DNA of 64,000 nucleotides from an uncultured Pseudomonadota bacterium (GTDB lineage Bacteria; Pseudomonadota; Alphaproteobacteria; UBA3830), in contig CACXWU010000010.1 in NCBI GenBank assembly GCA_902771535.1, positions 1 through 64,000 of the forward strand, given 5' to 3'. Position 1 is the stretch's first letter. Each line of letters opens with the position of its first letter. The position numbers were made by a program, and so were the translations under genes. Positions 44,233 through 54,819 of this stretch are shown one piece after another. The notes below the pieces were generated by a model, which was not told the origin of the DNA, did not search any database, and worked only from the letters and a program-made list of their open reading frames with translations.

Positions 44233-45597
44233 CTAATCCAAAATTACCTTCCAAATAGGACCGTCCTTGGTGTCTTCGATTTTTATCTTGTTTTCAAGAA
44301 GATAATTGCGAATTTCATCAGCTTTCTGGAAATTTCTTTCAGATTTTGCTTTTGTTCTTTCTCTCAATAACCTCGCAATTTCTTCTTCGGATAATTTTGC
44401 ATCCTTCTGGAACCAATTTTCGCGCATTAGCAATCCCAAAATTTCCGCCTCTTTCTTCAGTATCGAGCACAGACGATTTTTTTCTTGTTGATCATCCTCT
44501 TTGTAAATCTGATCGGTAATTTCCATCAATTGTTGCAGCGCAAGAGGAGTATTTAGGTTATTGCAGAGCGCGGCGATAACTTTGCTTTCAAAATCGACAT
44601 CGTCATAAATTTCTGTTGCGGAATTTAGTGCTCCGTAAAATCTGTCAAGCGCCAATTTCGCCTGATTAACGATTTGATCTGTCCAGTTCAGTGTTTTCTG
44701 GTAATGACTGGACAGCAGCACGTAACGAATGATTTCCCCGTCGAGCTTCTGAAGAATTTCATCGAGAGAAATAATATTTCCGATGGATTTGGACATCTTT
44801 TGGTTGTCAACTAACAAAAGACCGTTGTGAACCCAATAATTCGCCATAAGGCAGCCGAAAGCTCCGAAATTTTGAGCGATTTCGTTTTCGTGATGCGGGA
44901 AAATCAAATCCTGACCGCCTGCGTGGATATCGAATTGCCTTCCCAAATATTTTGAACTCATTGCTGAGCACTCTATGTGCCACCCCGGACGGCCCTTTCC
45001 AAAAGGACTGTTCCAACTTGGTTCGTTTTCTTTTGAAGGTTTCCATAAAACGAAGTCGAGCGGATCTTCTTTGTAAGGGGCAACCTCCACGCGACTTCCC
45101 GGAATCATATCTTCCACGCTTCTCTTGGAGAGTTGTCCGTAGTTGCTCAACTTCTTAACGCGGAATAAAACATGACCCTCAACGACATAAGCAAATTCGT
45201 TTTTTATGAGCAAATCTATGATATCTAGCATCTCTTTTATGTGAAAAGTCGCGCGTGGCTCATGAGTCGGAGGGAGTACATTAAGCTGATCTGTACTTTT
45301 GTGAAATTCAGCAATGACTTCGTCGGTCAATTCTTTGATCGAAATATTTCTTTCAAAAGCGCGCTTATTGATTTTGTCGTCGACGTCGGTAAGATTTCGG
45401 ACATACGTAGCATTTCCGTAAATCTTTTTAAGAAGACGAAACAATACGTCAAATACAACAAGAGGTCTAGCATTTCCAATGTGCGGACTGGAATAAACCG
45501 TTGGACCGCAGGCATACATGCGGACGTTATCGGAATCAATAGGTTCAAACTTCTCTAACTTATTGGTCAGAGAATTGTATAAATGTAACGAAGTCAT
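44233..45597 (-). CDS. cysS: Cysteinyl-tRNA synthetase
   Basis: Class I synthetase that charges tRNA-Cys. 454 residues with the HIGH-type motif PTVYSSPHIGNARP, the zinc-site residues around GWHIECSAMS and HHENEIAQ, and KMSKS in NQKMSKSIGN. The start overlaps the end of gltX by 4 bases (ATGA), placing it last in an rne-gltX-cysS operon. The C-terminal DALR-like helical region is short but present. Confidence 0.97.
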   Translation of the reverse strand: MTSLHLYNSLTNKLEKFEPIDSDNVRMYACGPTVYSSPHIGNARPLVVFDVLFRLLKKIYGNATYVRNLTDVDDKINKRAFERNISIKELTDEVIAEFHKSTDQLNVLPPTHEPRATFHIKEMLDIIDLLIKNEFAYVVEGHVLFRVKKLSNYGQLSKRSVEDMIPGSRVEVAPYKEDPLDFVLWKPSKENEPSWNSPFGKGRPGWHIECSAMSSKYLGRQFDIHAGGQDLIFPHHENEIAQNFGAFGCLMANYWVHNGLLLVDNQKMSKSIGNIISLDEILQKLDGEIIRYVLLSSHYQKTLNWTDQIVNQAKLALDRFYGALNSATEIYDDVDFESKVIAALCNNLNTPLALQQLMEITDQIYKEDDQQEKNRLCSILKKEAEILGLLMRENWFQKDAKLSEEEIARLLRERTKAKSERNFQKADEIRNYLLENKIKIEDTKDGPIWKVILD

Positions 45598-46922
45598 CGT
45601 ATATTCTTCTCTATTCTGTTCTTTACTTTTTCATATCCCAATAGCTCGAAAATCTTTCTCAATTCCGGACCTTTTTCCAAATTTGTCAGAACCATTCGGA
45701 TTGGGTGAAATAAATCCCTTCCTTTCCTCGCGGAAATTTCTTTCAGCCGCAAAATCCATGTATCGAAATCAACTTCGGGCGAAAGACTTTCTAGCATCTG
45801 ACGCAAATAATCTTGATCCATTTTTTCGGAGCAAGGAAGTATATCCTTATAGAAAATTTCGTACCAAAAATCAACTTCTTTTAAGGTATTAATATTTTCT
45901 TTTATTGTTTCCCAAAAATCCTCAGAGATCTCTTTAGAAAATTTCGATTTTACTTCATCAAAAGATTTTTCCGAGATAATTTTTTTCGTTAGAAGTTCTA
46001 CATCTCGGACGTTAAATTTCGGAGATGATAAACTCATTTTTTCGAAAGAGAAATTTTTGATTAAATCTTCAAGCGAATTTTTGTGATCGATGTTATTTGA
46101 AGTTCCCAGCGACGACAGCACATTAATGATTGCTTGCGGTTCCATCCCGGCGTTACGCAGATTTACCATGCTTAAAGAAGAACTTGTTCTTTTTGATACA
46201 TCTTGTCCGTCTATCGAAGATAATAACGGAACATGAGCAAATTCTGGTGACTTTCCCGAAATAGCTCGAAACATATCAATTTGCGCCGCAGTGTTTGTTA
46301 TGTGATCATCTCCACGAATGATATGAGTAATTCCGATATTGATATCATCGACCACAGAAGCAAATGTATAAACATAAGATCCGTCTGGCTTGATTATGAT
46401 AGGATCGCTGATGCTGTTCAAAGGAATGGAAATTTTTCCGTGAACCAAATCGTTCCACTCTATGATTTCCGCATCGTTGAGTTTAAATCGCCAATATTTG
46501 CGGACACCTCTTTTTTCAAGATCAGCTTTTTCCTCGTCAGACAATTGCAAAGATGCTCGATCATAGACAGGAGGTATTCCTTGTGAAGATTGAATTTTTC
46601 TTTTCAAAGAAAGTTCATCTTTTGTTTCGTAGCAAGGGTAAACTCTGCCGATGGATTTCAAATACTCCAATGTCTCATTGTATTTAGGAAAATGATTCGA
46701 TTGCTTATAAAATTCATCCCATTTAAATCCGAGCCATTTTAAATCTTCCAAAATTAAATTCTCGGACTCTACGGTAGAGCGTTCTTTGTCGGTATCATCG
46801 ATGCGTAGCACAAACCTACCGCCTCGACTTTTGACGAACAAATAGTTCAAAATCGCAATTCGAATATTTCCAACGTGCAGTAAACCCGTAGGGGAGGGAG
46901 CAAACCTGACCTTTACGCTCAT
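45594..46922 (-). CDS. gltX: Glutamyl-tRNA synthetase
   Basis: 442 residues from ATG 46922, which overlaps the rne stop by ATGA; a longer frame extends into rne and is unlikely. The HIGH-type motif is FAPSPTGLLHVGN and the KMSKS loop is DGQDVSKRTSS. Alphaproteobacteria often carry two GltX proteins, one of which charges tRNA-Gln for amidation. Which one this is cannot be told from the window. Confidence 0.94.
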   Translation of the reverse strand: MSVKVRFAPSPTGLLHVGNIRIAILNYLFVKSRGGRFVLRIDDTDKERSTVESENLILEDLKWLGFKWDEFYKQSNHFPKYNETLEYLKSIGRVYPCYETKDELSLKRKIQSSQGIPPVYDRASLQLSDEEKADLEKRGVRKYWRFKLNDAEIIEWNDLVHGKISIPLNSISDPIIIKPDGSYVYTFASVVDDINIGITHIIRGDDHITNTAAQIDMFRAISGKSPEFAHVPLLSSIDGQDVSKRTSSSLSMVNLRNAGMEPQAIINVLSSLGTSNNIDHKNSLEDLIKNFSFEKMSLSSPKFNVRDVELLTKKIISEKSFDEVKSKFSKEISEDFWETIKENINTLKEVDFWYEIFYKDILPCSEKMDQDYLRQMLESLSPEVDFDTWILRLKEISARKGRDLFHPIRMVLTNLEKGPELRKIFELLGYEKVKNRIEKNIR

Positions 46923-49219
46923 GAGTTCTCCAACGGTTTGTTTTGCGGTTTCTTCAACAATTTCTGCCACCAACCGCTTTTTTTCTTGCCGGAATTCGGA
47001 GAAATGCTTGCATTCCTTAATTCCTTCTTTTGATAGGTTTGCATAACTCTGGAAACGATCTCCTGCTGATACTCACTCACTTCTATCGGAGCTTGGAAAT
47101 CTACTTTTCCTTCCTTCAGCTCGGGAATTTCGGGAGTGAGAGTTTGTTTCTGCGAATTTTCATCAGAGATATCCTGCGATTCAGTAACTTGGGCTGACCC
47201 TTTTTTTACCCCTGATTCCGCTTTTTTTGATGATTTCTCGGTCCGCTTAGCTTTCTTATTTGATTTTTCATCAGATTCAGCAACTTTTTCTGACTTTTTC
47301 TTAAATTCGCTAACGTCCGTTTTACGAGACCTTCTCCTGTCTTTTGTGTTGGAACGTCTCGCTATTTTGCGAGTTGCCGGCAAGGATTCTTCCGATGATT
47401 CTTGCACAACAGTATCCTCAGAGTCAGCTTCTTGTTCTGTCTTTTCCATGTTTGAACGAGACTTGTAACCTTTTTTCTTTTGAGTAGATTTCGTTTCTGA
47501 AGCTTCCGACGAGCTATTTTCTCTGGTTTCTGACTTTTTCCCAGAGGATTTTTTGATGAAAGTTTTTTCAGTCGATCCTTTTTCCTCTTCTACTTCGGTA
47601 CTTTCCTCATCATCAAAAACTATCGGCTGAGGCTTGAAAATCTGCTCGATTTTGAAATCATTTGTCGCAATACGATGATCAGTGTTGAAAGTAATTTTCA
47701 AACTTCCTCGAGATTCGATCGCAGAAATGAATGATCTCTTGTTATTCAGAATATACAGAGCAATAACAGGGGAGAGAGTGACGATAATTTCTTTAAACTC
47801 CGAAGCGATGCAGGCCTCTTCGATTTTTCTCAACACTTGGATTGCCATGGATTCTTCCGACCACATAAAGCCCGTTCCTCGGCAATGAGGGCACACGATC
47901 ATATTTGCGTCGGCGATGCTGGAGCGCAATCTTTGGCGTGAAAATTCCAACAACCCAAAATTACTTATGTTTCCCACTTGAATCTTCGCTTTATCGCTTT
48001 TTAAAGATTCACGCATACATCTTTCGACTTGGATATTGTTTCTTTTTTCTTCCATATCGATGAAATCAACTACGATCAATCCGGCGAGATCTCTCAGACG
48101 GCATTGACGTGCGATTTCGTGCGCCGCTTCCAGATTGGTTTTCAACGCGGTTCCTGCAATATTTCTTTCTCTGGTGGATCTTCCGGAGTTAACGTCGATG
48201 GCAATCAGGGCTTCGGTGTTATTGATGACCAAATATCCGCCTGAAGGCAAATCGACCCTCGTCGAATAAATCTGATTTATTTGTTCGTTTAACTTATATT
48301 TGCTGAATAAAGGGACATTCTTGTCGTTGTACAATTTCACTTTTCTGGAATGGCTCGGCATCAGTTTCTTCATGAAATTCTTGGCGACTTTGTAGCCAGC
48401 TTCTCCCTCTACCACGACAGAATCGATTTCTTTTGAGTACATATCTCGCAAGGATCTCTTGATGACACCCGCTTCCTCGTGAATCAAGCACGGAGCGGAA
48501 GACTTAAGTGTCGTCTCTCGAATTTCATCCCAAATATTTTTCAGATAAGCGAAATCTTTTTTTATTTCGGTTTTTGTGTGTCCTATACCTGCAGTACGAA
48601 TGACCGTGCTTCCGTTCTCAATGTGCAGCTCCGAAACAATCTTCTTTAATTTTTCGCGATCACTTCGATTTGTAATCTTTCTGGAAACCCCGCTGCCTTT
48701 TGACGTGTTCGGCATAAGAACACAATATCTTCCAGCCAAAGAGATGTAAGTGGTAAGGGCGGCTCCCTTGTTTCCCCTTTCTTCTTTCGTAACCTGAACG
48801 AGCATTATTTGCCGTTTTTTGATGACTTCTTGGATTTTGTAACGGCGATAAAACTGGTAACGAAGTCGAGAAATTTCTCGTGCATCCATTTCTTCGGCAG
48901 TTTTCCCAGTTTCTTCGACATAAGCGGCAATTGCATTTTGTAAGTGAGCTTCCAATTCCTGACGGTCGCTCACTGGAATCTGAAAATAATCGTAATGAAT
49001 TTCGCTGAAACTCAGGAACCCGTGGCGATTTCCTCCATAATCGATAAAAGCTGCTTGCAACGAAGGCTCCACACGGATAACTTTCGCCAAATATATATTT
49101 CCCTTGACTCTGATTTTCGAGCGAGTCTCAAAATCGAATTTGTCTAATTTTCCGTCATCAACAACCGCAATTCGAATCTCTTCAGCATGCGCCGAATCTA
49201 TAAGCATATCTTTTGACAT
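46919..49219 (-). CDS. rne: Ribonuclease E/G
   Basis: Endoribonuclease for mRNA decay and rRNA processing. The start is ATG 49219 after GGAG; ATG 49231 is an alternative. The catalytic half (to about residue 510) has the S1 domain, IDVNSGRSTRERN and LIVVDFIDMEEKRN with the metal-binding Asp residues, and the zinc-link CPHCRGTGF. The last 250 residues are a low-complexity Lys/Glu/Ser scaffold with repeated KKS, EKS and SEE phrases, ending near VMQTYQKKELRN. The scaffold is shorter than in E. coli RNase E but longer than in RNase G. A long structured leader suggests autoregulation. Confidence 0.94.
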   Translation of the reverse strand: MSKDMLIDSAHAEEIRIAVVDDGKLDKFDFETRSKIRVKGNIYLAKVIRVEPSLQAAFIDYGGNRHGFLSFSEIHYDYFQIPVSDRQELEAHLQNAIAAYVEETGKTAEEMDAREISRLRYQFYRRYKIQEVIKKRQIMLVQVTKEERGNKGAALTTYISLAGRYCVLMPNTSKGSGVSRKITNRSDREKLKKIVSELHIENGSTVIRTAGIGHTKTEIKKDFAYLKNIWDEIRETTLKSSAPCLIHEEAGVIKRSLRDMYSKEIDSVVVEGEAGYKVAKNFMKKLMPSHSRKVKLYNDKNVPLFSKYKLNEQINQIYSTRVDLPSGGYLVINNTEALIAIDVNSGRSTRERNIAGTALKTNLEAAHEIARQCRLRDLAGLIVVDFIDMEEKRNNIQVERCMRESLKSDKAKIQVGNISNFGLLEFSRQRLRSSIADANMIVCPHCRGTGFMWSEESMAIQVLRKIEEACIASEFKEIIVTLSPVIALYILNNKRSFISAIESRGSLKITFNTDHRIATNDFKIEQIFKPQPIVFDDEESTEVEEEKGSTEKTFIKKSSGKKSETRENSSSEASETKSTQKKKGYKSRSNMEKTEQEADSEDTVVQESSEESLPATRKIARRSNTKDRRRSRKTDVSEFKKKSEKVAESDEKSNKKAKRTEKSSKKAESGVKKGSAQVTESQDISDENSQKQTLTPEIPELKEGKVDFQAPIEVSEYQQEIVSRVMQTYQKKELRNASISPNSGKKKSGWWQKLLKKPQNKPLENS

Positions 49220-49386
49220 ATTCTTCTCCATAACTTTGAGTAGGAATATTCAAAAGTCTTTGCTTGTAACTCGAGTCATCTGCCCTCGGTATGGCCCGCG
49301 CAGCTTCACCCGATCGAAACAATATCCTGAAAAAATTTAACTCCAAAACAGGCATAACACCCTTTTAAACATTCCGTCCAATCAAA

Positions 49387-49419
49387 TCTGCGAAAATAAA
49401 TCAGTTCAACTTTCGCAGA
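49387..49419 (-). promoter_or_regulatory. Hairpin in the rne mRNA leader
   Basis: TCTGCGAAA (49387-49395) and TTTCGCAGA (49411-49419) form a perfect 9-bp stem with a 15-base loop, about 30 nt into the predicted rne transcript. E. coli rne is autoregulated through leader hairpins; a similar role here is inference. The rest of the gap 49220-49565 holds the promoter and no gene. Confidence 0.5.
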
Positions 49420-49455
49420 ACAAAAACCTATATGGTCCAAATAACCACTAAGGGC

Positions 49456-49484
49456 AGTATATATGATTAATGGATAACTGTAAA
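49456..49484 (-). promoter_or_regulatory. Promoter of the rne-gltX-cysS operon
   Basis: The minus strand has TTTACA, a 17-bp spacer and TATACT. The predicted start near 49449 leaves a leader of about 230 nt before rne. Confidence 0.65.
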
Positions 49485-49565
49485 CAAATGTCATAACTTT
49501 TTCTGATATATATCATAAAAAGCCGATAAAATACTACAAATATAACAAATTGAAAAATAATAAAA

Positions 49566-50915
49566 TTATTCCAGTTTTAGTCCCTCAGAAAAGCTCTCCA
49601 AAAAATGTATATTGAAGTTTCCGTCAATGATGCGCGGATCATTTGCAAGACGTAAATGCAAGGGAATCAAGGTGTCAATTCCACTGATAACATATTCATT
49701 TAAAGCTCTGCGCAATCTCGCCAAGCACTGCTGACGATCTTTTCCATGGATAATCAACTTTGCGATTAAGCTGTCATAATACGGTGGAATCTTATAACCC
49801 TCATATATGAAACTGTCGACCCTTACTCCGGGACCGCCTGGGCAATGATATTTTGAAACCGTTCCTGCCGACGGGATGTAGGTATCCGGATTTTCCGCAT
49901 TGATTCTACATTCGATCGCATGGCCCGTGAATGTCACATCGTCCTGCGTAAAAGACAATTTCTGTCCATCCGCGATCAATATTTGCTCGCGTACTATATC
50001 GATTCCGGTAATCATCTCGGTTATAGGGTGTTCGACCTGAATACGGGTGTTCATCTCGATAAAATAAAGCTGCCCGTTTTCATACAAAAATTCTAAGGTG
50101 CCGACTCCGACATATCCCATTTCGGATATAGCTTTTGCAATTTTTCTGCCGAATTCGTCTCGGAATTCCGGAGATAATACCATACTCGGTGCTTCTTCCC
50201 AAACTTTTTGGTTGCGTCTCTGCATGGAGCAATCACGCTCTCCCAAATGAACAGCGTTTCCGTATTGATCAGCAATGACTTGGAACTCAATGTGTTTCGG
50301 ATTTTCCAGATATTTCTCCAGATACACCACGTCATTACCAAAAGAAATCCCCGCCTCTCTTCGGGCTGTCTCGTAGGCTTCCACAAACTCTTCATTCGAT
50401 CTTGCGACCTTCATTCCTCTTCCGCCGCCGCCGCCGGCTGCTTTTATCAGAACAGGATATCCCATGTCATCGGCGAGCTTGATTGCCTTATCCAGCTTGG
50501 TCAGGGCACCGTCTGATCCCGGAACTGTTGGTAAGCCAAGACGAGAAACCGTCTTCTTCGCCATAATCTTGTCGCCCATCATAACGATGTGATCAGCTTT
50601 AGGTCCGATAAAAATCAATCCATGTTCTTCCACCATGTGAGCAAATGTCGGGTTTTCGCTTAAAAATCCGAAACCCGGGTGAACCGCATCCGCCCCGGTG
50701 ATGCAAGCTGCAGAAATAATTGCAGGAATATTCAGATAGCTTTCTCTTGGAGAAGCGGGGCCGATACAAACACTCTCGTCTGCCAATCTCACATGCATTG
50801 CATCCGCATCCGCAGTAGAGTGTACTGCGACTGTCTTAATCCCCAGATCCTTGCACGCCCGCAAAATTCTGAGAGCAATCTCACCTCTGTTGGCAATCAG
50901 TATCTTCTTTATCAT
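49566..50915 (-). CDS. accC: Acetyl-CoA carboxylase, biotin carboxylase subunit
   Basis: ATP-grasp enzyme that carboxylates biotin on AccB, the first step of malonyl-CoA synthesis. 449 residues from ATG 50915. [17 protein letters not shown] opens the N-terminal domain, GGGGRGMKV is the ATP-binding glycine loop, and [20 protein letters not shown] holds the catalytic and Mg-binding residues. It follows accB by 30 bp. Confidence 0.97.
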   Translation of the reverse strand: MIKKILIANRGEIALRILRACKDLGIKTVAVHSTADADAMHVRLADESVCIGPASPRESYLNIPAIISAACITGADAVHPGFGFLSENPTFAHMVEEHGLIFIGPKADHIVMMGDKIMAKKTVSRLGLPTVPGSDGALTKLDKAIKLADDMGYPVLIKAAGGGGGRGMKVARSNEEFVEAYETARREAGISFGNDVVYLEKYLENPKHIEFQVIADQYGNAVHLGERDCSMQRRNQKVWEEAPSMVLSPEFRDEFGRKIAKAISEMGYVGVGTLEFLYENGQLYFIEMNTRIQVEHPITEMITGIDIVREQILIADGQKLSFTQDDVTFTGHAIECRINAENPDTYIPSAGTVSKYHCPGGPGVRVDSFIYEGYKIPPYYDSLIAKLIIHGKDRQQCLARLRRALNEYVISGIDTLIPLHLRLANDPRIIDGNFNIHFLESFSEGLKLE

Positions 50916-50945
50916 GGACAATCAACTACGACTACTTAACTAAAA

Positions 50946-51449
50946 CTACTCAATTACAATTATAGGATCGCCATACTCTACAGGCTGGGCGTCCTTCACA
51001 AAAATGTGCTTAACAGTTCCCGATTTCGGAGCCTTTATCATATTCATCACTTTCATTGCCTCTATGATGAACAAAGTCTGACCTTCCTCGACTTTGCTTC
51101 CTAAGGTAATGAAAGGATCAGCAGAAGGTCCCGGAGCCAGATAAACCGTTCCGACCATCTGTGCTTCAACCACTCCCGGATGATTGGACCAATCGTCTTT
51201 TCCTGATTCTCCAGCGGATGAATTTGGTTCCGTAGTTCCGGTCGCGACATTTTGCGCCGGAGCCTGAGCTGCCGCAACCGGAATGACCGCCTGCTGAACA
51301 GTTCTCAAAACTTTTATCCTTGTCGAATTTTCCTGATATTCAATTTCTGTCAGATCTGTTTCCCTCAGAAGCTCTGCAAGAGCACGAACAGCTTCTGTAT
51401 CTATCTTTACTTGAGGAGCCAACTTAAACCCTTTCCTTGGTGTTGCCAA
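50946..51449 (-). CDS. accB: Acetyl-CoA carboxylase, biotin carboxyl carrier protein
   Basis: 167 residues. An N-terminal helical domain (LAELLRETDLTEIEYQ) is followed by an Ala/Pro-rich linker and the C-terminal biotinyl domain (about 90-167), with the biotinylated Lys in EAMKVMN and the thumb segment before it. It is transcribed with accC. tRNA-Val lies 10 bp upstream on the same strand, so read-through from the tRNA promoter may express accBC. Confidence 0.96.
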   Translation of the reverse strand: MATPRKGFKLAPQVKIDTEAVRALAELLRETDLTEIEYQENSTRIKVLRTVQQAVIPVAAAQAPAQNVATGTTEPNSSAGESGKDDWSNHPGVVEAQMVGTVYLAPGPSADPFITLGSKVEEGQTLFIIEAMKVMNMIKAPKSGTVKHIFVKDAQPVEYGDPIIVIE

Positions 51450-51458
51450 AAAAACTAA

Positions 51459-51533
51459 TGGTGGGCACAGCAGGGATCGAACCTACGACCACTACGATGT
51501 CAACGTAGTGCTCTACCTCTGAGCTATGTGCCC
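51459..51533 (-). tRNA. tRNA-Val (anticodon GAC)
   Basis: The minus strand forms a 75-nt tRNA. The acceptor stem GGGCACA pairs with TGTGCCC, the anticodon stem CTACG/CGTAG encloses TTGACAT with GAC, the T arm carries GGTTCGATCC, and CCA is encoded at 51459-51461. Confidence 0.96.
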
Positions 51534-51546
51534 AAACTCTGGGAAT

Positions 51547-51575
51547 CTTATACACCCTTTAAAATTTTTTAGCAA
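51547..51575 (-). promoter_or_regulatory. Promoter of tRNA-Val (and possibly accBC)
   Basis: The minus strand reads TTGCTA, 17 bp, TATAAG, with the predicted start about 7 bases before the tRNA. The layout matches the tRNA-Lys promoter. Confidence 0.55.
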
Positions 51576-51627
51576 TAGTAAATTTTTAACAGTACTGCGA
51601 AATAGTTTACAAAAGGTTAAGGGAAGG

Positions 51628-51656
51628 TTGAAATTTTCAGATATCATTCATATAAT
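51628..51656 (+). promoter_or_regulatory. Promoter of ssb
   Basis: TTGAAA (51628-51633), exactly 17 bp, TATAAT (51651-51656): close to the sigma70 consensus. The start near 51663 gives a 22-nt leader and fixes the ssb start at 51685. A near-match to the CtrA motif lies just upstream (51606-51620). Confidence 0.75.
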
Positions 51657-51684
51657 ATCCCAAGTTTATGTGGATGGGTGTTTC

Positions 51685-52122
51685 ATGGCTGGAAGTATCA
51701 ACAAAGTAACTTTATTGGGGAACTTGGGAAGGGATCCGGAAGTTAGATCAGGTCAGGACGGTAGCAAAATAGTGAGTTTTTCCATTGCTACGACGGAATC
51801 TTGGAAAGACAGAACTACGGGAGAAAGAAAAGATCGTACAGAATGGCACAGAATTGTTGTTTTCAATCCGAATTTGGCGGAAATTTGCGAAAAATATTTG
51901 AGAAAAGGGTCTAAGGTATATATCGAAGGTCAGCTTCAGACCCGAAAGTGGCAGGACAAAGACGGAATCGAGCGATTCACTACGGAGATAGTAATTCCTC
52001 GCTTTAAAGGTGAACTTGCTCTGTTGGATTCCAGAGGCAGCGGTGACGATGCTGCGGATATTTCTTCGGATATGGGTTCAGATCAACCACCGGCGGGGAT
52101 AGACGACGATATTCCGTTTTAA
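51685..52122 (+). CDS. ssb: Single-stranded DNA-binding protein
   Basis: 145 residues from ATG 51685; the frame is open further upstream, but that part contains the promoter. The OB fold starts INKVTLLGNLGRDPEVR and includes WHRIVVFNPNLAEICEKYL and YIEGQLQTRKW. A short flexible linker leads to the acidic tip DDDIPF, which recruits repair and replication partners. gyrA begins 30 bp downstream. Confidence 0.97.
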   Translation: MAGSINKVTLLGNLGRDPEVRSGQDGSKIVSFSIATTESWKDRTTGERKDRTEWHRIVVFNPNLAEICEKYLRKGSKVYIEGQLQTRKWQDKDGIERFTTEIVIPRFKGELALLDSRGSGDDAADISSDMGSDQPPAGIDDDIPF

Positions 52123-52152
52123 TCAGTTTTTGTAGTATTTGGGAGATTTCTT

Positions 52153-54807
52153 TTGAGTGTGGAAAACGAGGACATTGTTCCGGTCAGTCTTGATGAGGAG
52201 ATGAAGCGCTCTTATCTGGATTATGCCATGAGCGTTATCGTTGCACGTGCATTGCCTGATGTAAGAGATGGTTTAAAACCTGTGCATCGTCGTATCGTCT
52301 ACAGTATGACGGAGTGCGGGAACGACTATAACAAGCCATTCCGTAAGTCGGCCCGTATCGTCGGTGATGTCATGGGTAAATATCATCCTCATGGAGATTC
52401 GGCGATATATGAAACCATGGTTCGCATGGCTCAGCCGTTTTCAATGAGAGTTCCCCTTGTAAATGGTCAAGGTAACTTCGGGTCGATGGATGGTGACTCC
52501 GCTGCGGCGAGTCGTTATACGGAGGCTCGATTAACTAAAGTTGCTCACAAACTGACAGAAGATTTGTATTTGGATACGGTCGATTTTCAACCGAACTATG
52601 ACGGATTGGAGAAAGAGCCTGTCTTGTTGCCGGCTAGGTTCCCGAACTTTTTGGTGAACGGAGCCAGTGGTATTGCCGTGGGTATGGCGACCAATGTTCC
52701 GTCTCATAATCTCGGGGAGGTTATCGATGCTTGCGTTCTGTTGATCGACAATCCGGAAGCTACATTGGAAGAGATAATGACAGTGTTGCCGGGACCGGAT
52801 TTCCCTACGGGAGGTATTATTCTCGGGAAAGGAGGAATTGTTTCCGGATTTAAGACCGGACGAGGTTCCATTACTATTCGAGCAAAGACACATATAGAAA
52901 AGATTCGCAAGGATCGTGAGGCGATAGTCGCCACCGAGATACCTTATCAGGTCAATAAGGCGAAGATGATAGAAAAAATCGCATCTTTGGTGAATGAAAA
53001 GGTTATAGAAGGAATTTCCGACATAAGAGATGAATCGGATAAGGACGGAGTGCGAGTTGTTATCGAGCTGAAGAGAGATGTCAATGCTGATGTTGTGTTG
53101 AACCAGCTCTACAGAGCTACTCCGATGCAGTCATCTTTCGGAATTAACATGCTTGCATTGCATAATGGTCGTCCGAAATTAATGGGATTGATCGAAATTT
53201 TGCAGGCCTTCGTTGAGTTCAGGACGGAAGTTGTTGTTCGTAGGACACGTTTCAATCTGGGGAAGACTAGGGACAGGGCCCATGTGTTGATCGGATTGGC
53301 GATTGCCGTTGCGAATATCGATGAAGTAATTCGTATTATCAAAGCCAGTGAAGATCCGAGTTCAGCAAAGGTGACTTTGATGAGTAAAGATTGGGATGCT
53401 GCAGAAATCGAGCCGTTGATTAAATTGGTTGATGATCCAAATAGTATTTATTCCGATGGAAAATGTCGACTTACAGAAGTTCAAGCTCAGGCGATTTTGG
53501 ACTTGAAGTTGCACAGATTGACGGGATTGGAGAGAACGAAGATTTCCGATGAATTGAATCAACTTTCCGATCGAATTAAGGATCTTTTGAGCATCTTGGC
53601 TTCGCGTGCGAGAGTTATGGAGATAGTTCGGACTGAGTTGATTGAAGTTCGCAATGAGTTTGCGACTCCGCGACTGACTACCATTGAGGAAAACAGTGTT
53701 GATCTTGATGACGAAGATTTTATCCAAAAGGAGGATATGGTCGTAACCATCAGTCACAGTGGATATATAAAAAGGGTTCCTTTGAATACTTACCGCGCGC
53801 AGAATCGAGGAGGTAAGGGTAAGACAGGTATGACGACGAAGGATGAAGATTTCGTCCAGGATGTTTTTGTTGCGAATACTCATACTCCGGTTTTGTTTTT
53901 CTCGACAACTGGTATGGTTTATCAGATGAAGGTTTACAAATTGCCTTTGGGAACTCCGCAGTCGAAAGGGAAGGCTCTCGTAAATCTTTTCCCGACAAAG
54001 GCAGATGAAGCTTTGGCTACAGGCTTATCTTTACCGGATGATCCTTCAACTTGGGATGATTACGATATAGTGTTGGCAACTTCGCGGGGAACAATCAGGC
54101 GTAATAATTTGAGCGTGTTTGCGAATATAAATTCCAAAGGAAAAATCGCGATGAAGCTCGAAAACGAAAAATTGATCGCGGTTTCTCTTTGCAAGGCGGG
54201 AATGGATATTTTGATTTCCACCAAACTTGGAAAGAGTGTCAGATTCCCTGTAGATTCTCTTCGGGTATTTTCCAGCAGAAATTCCGTCGGGGTTCGTGCG
54301 ATTAAGTTGGTCGGTGATGATGAAGTCATTTCCATGGCGGTCCTGAATAACGGAACTTCTACAGTTGAGGAAAGGGAAGAATATGTTCGCTACTCCAATT
54401 GGTTGAGGCGTACGGGGGAAGAGCTTGATTTAGAGCAAAAAATGGACCCTCCGGCGAAATATGAAGAGATGAAAGATCTGGAGCAAATTCTGATGACCAT
54501 AACCGAAAAGGGATATGCGAAGAGGACCTCGTCTTTCGAATACAGAACCATGAGTCGGGGAGCTCAGGGTGTGAAAAACCTGGATATGAGTTCTAAGAAC
54601 GGAAAGGTCATCGCGGTATTCCCGGTGAATGAAGAAGACGACGTGATGTTGATTACTGACGGCGGAAAGTTGATTCGTTGTCCGGTTTCTGGTGTGAGAA
54701 TTACAGGGCGAGCGACTCAGGGAGTGATTTTCTTTAAAGTTGGTAAGGACGAAAAGGTCGTATCTGCGGTTAGATTGATCGAGAACAGTAAAATTGAAGA
54801 GAAATAG
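52153..54807 (+). CDS. gyrA: DNA gyrase subunit A
   Basis: 884 residues from TTG 52153, after GGGAG. The breakage-reunion domain has the active-site Tyr in [10 protein letters not shown] and the quinolone region [15 protein letters not shown], with Ser at the E. coli 83 position and Glu instead of Asp at 87. The GyrA box [10 protein letters not shown] in the C-terminal domain, which wraps DNA, separates it from ParC. Six blade-like repeats follow. A charged insert (about residues 740-775) lies in the C-terminal domain. Confidence 0.96.
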   Translation: MSVENEDIVPVSLDEEMKRSYLDYAMSVIVARALPDVRDGLKPVHRRIVYSMTECGNDYNKPFRKSARIVGDVMGKYHPHGDSAIYETMVRMAQPFSMRVPLVNGQGNFGSMDGDSAAASRYTEARLTKVAHKLTEDLYLDTVDFQPNYDGLEKEPVLLPARFPNFLVNGASGIAVGMATNVPSHNLGEVIDACVLLIDNPEATLEEIMTVLPGPDFPTGGIILGKGGIVSGFKTGRGSITIRAKTHIEKIRKDREAIVATEIPYQVNKAKMIEKIASLVNEKVIEGISDIRDESDKDGVRVVIELKRDVNADVVLNQLYRATPMQSSFGINMLALHNGRPKLMGLIEILQAFVEFRTEVVVRRTRFNLGKTRDRAHVLIGLAIAVANIDEVIRIIKASEDPSSAKVTLMSKDWDAAEIEPLIKLVDDPNSIYSDGKCRLTEVQAQAILDLKLHRLTGLERTKISDELNQLSDRIKDLLSILASRARVMEIVRTELIEVRNEFATPRLTTIEENSVDLDDEDFIQKEDMVVTISHSGYIKRVPLNTYRAQNRGGKGKTGMTTKDEDFVQDVFVANTHTPVLFFSTTGMVYQMKVYKLPLGTPQSKGKALVNLFPTKADEALATGLSLPDDPSTWDDYDIVLATSRGTIRRNNLSVFANINSKGKIAMKLENEKLIAVSLCKAGMDILISTKLGKSVRFPVDSLRVFSSRNSVGVRAIKLVGDDEVISMAVLNNGTSTVEEREEYVRYSNWLRRTGEELDLEQKMDPPAKYEEMKDLEQILMTITEKGYAKRTSSFEYRTMSRGAQGVKNLDMSSKNGKVIAVFPVNEEDDVMLITDGGKLIRCPVSGVRITGRATQGVIFFKVGKDEKVVSAVRLIENSKIEEK

Positions 54808-54819
54808 AGAAGAACAAAC

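Noticed and set aside
46923-46973. Longer gltX start inside rne
   Set aside because: The extra 17 residues lie within the rne coding end and lack a ribosome binding site; the family begins at VKVRFAPSPTG, which fits ATG 46922.
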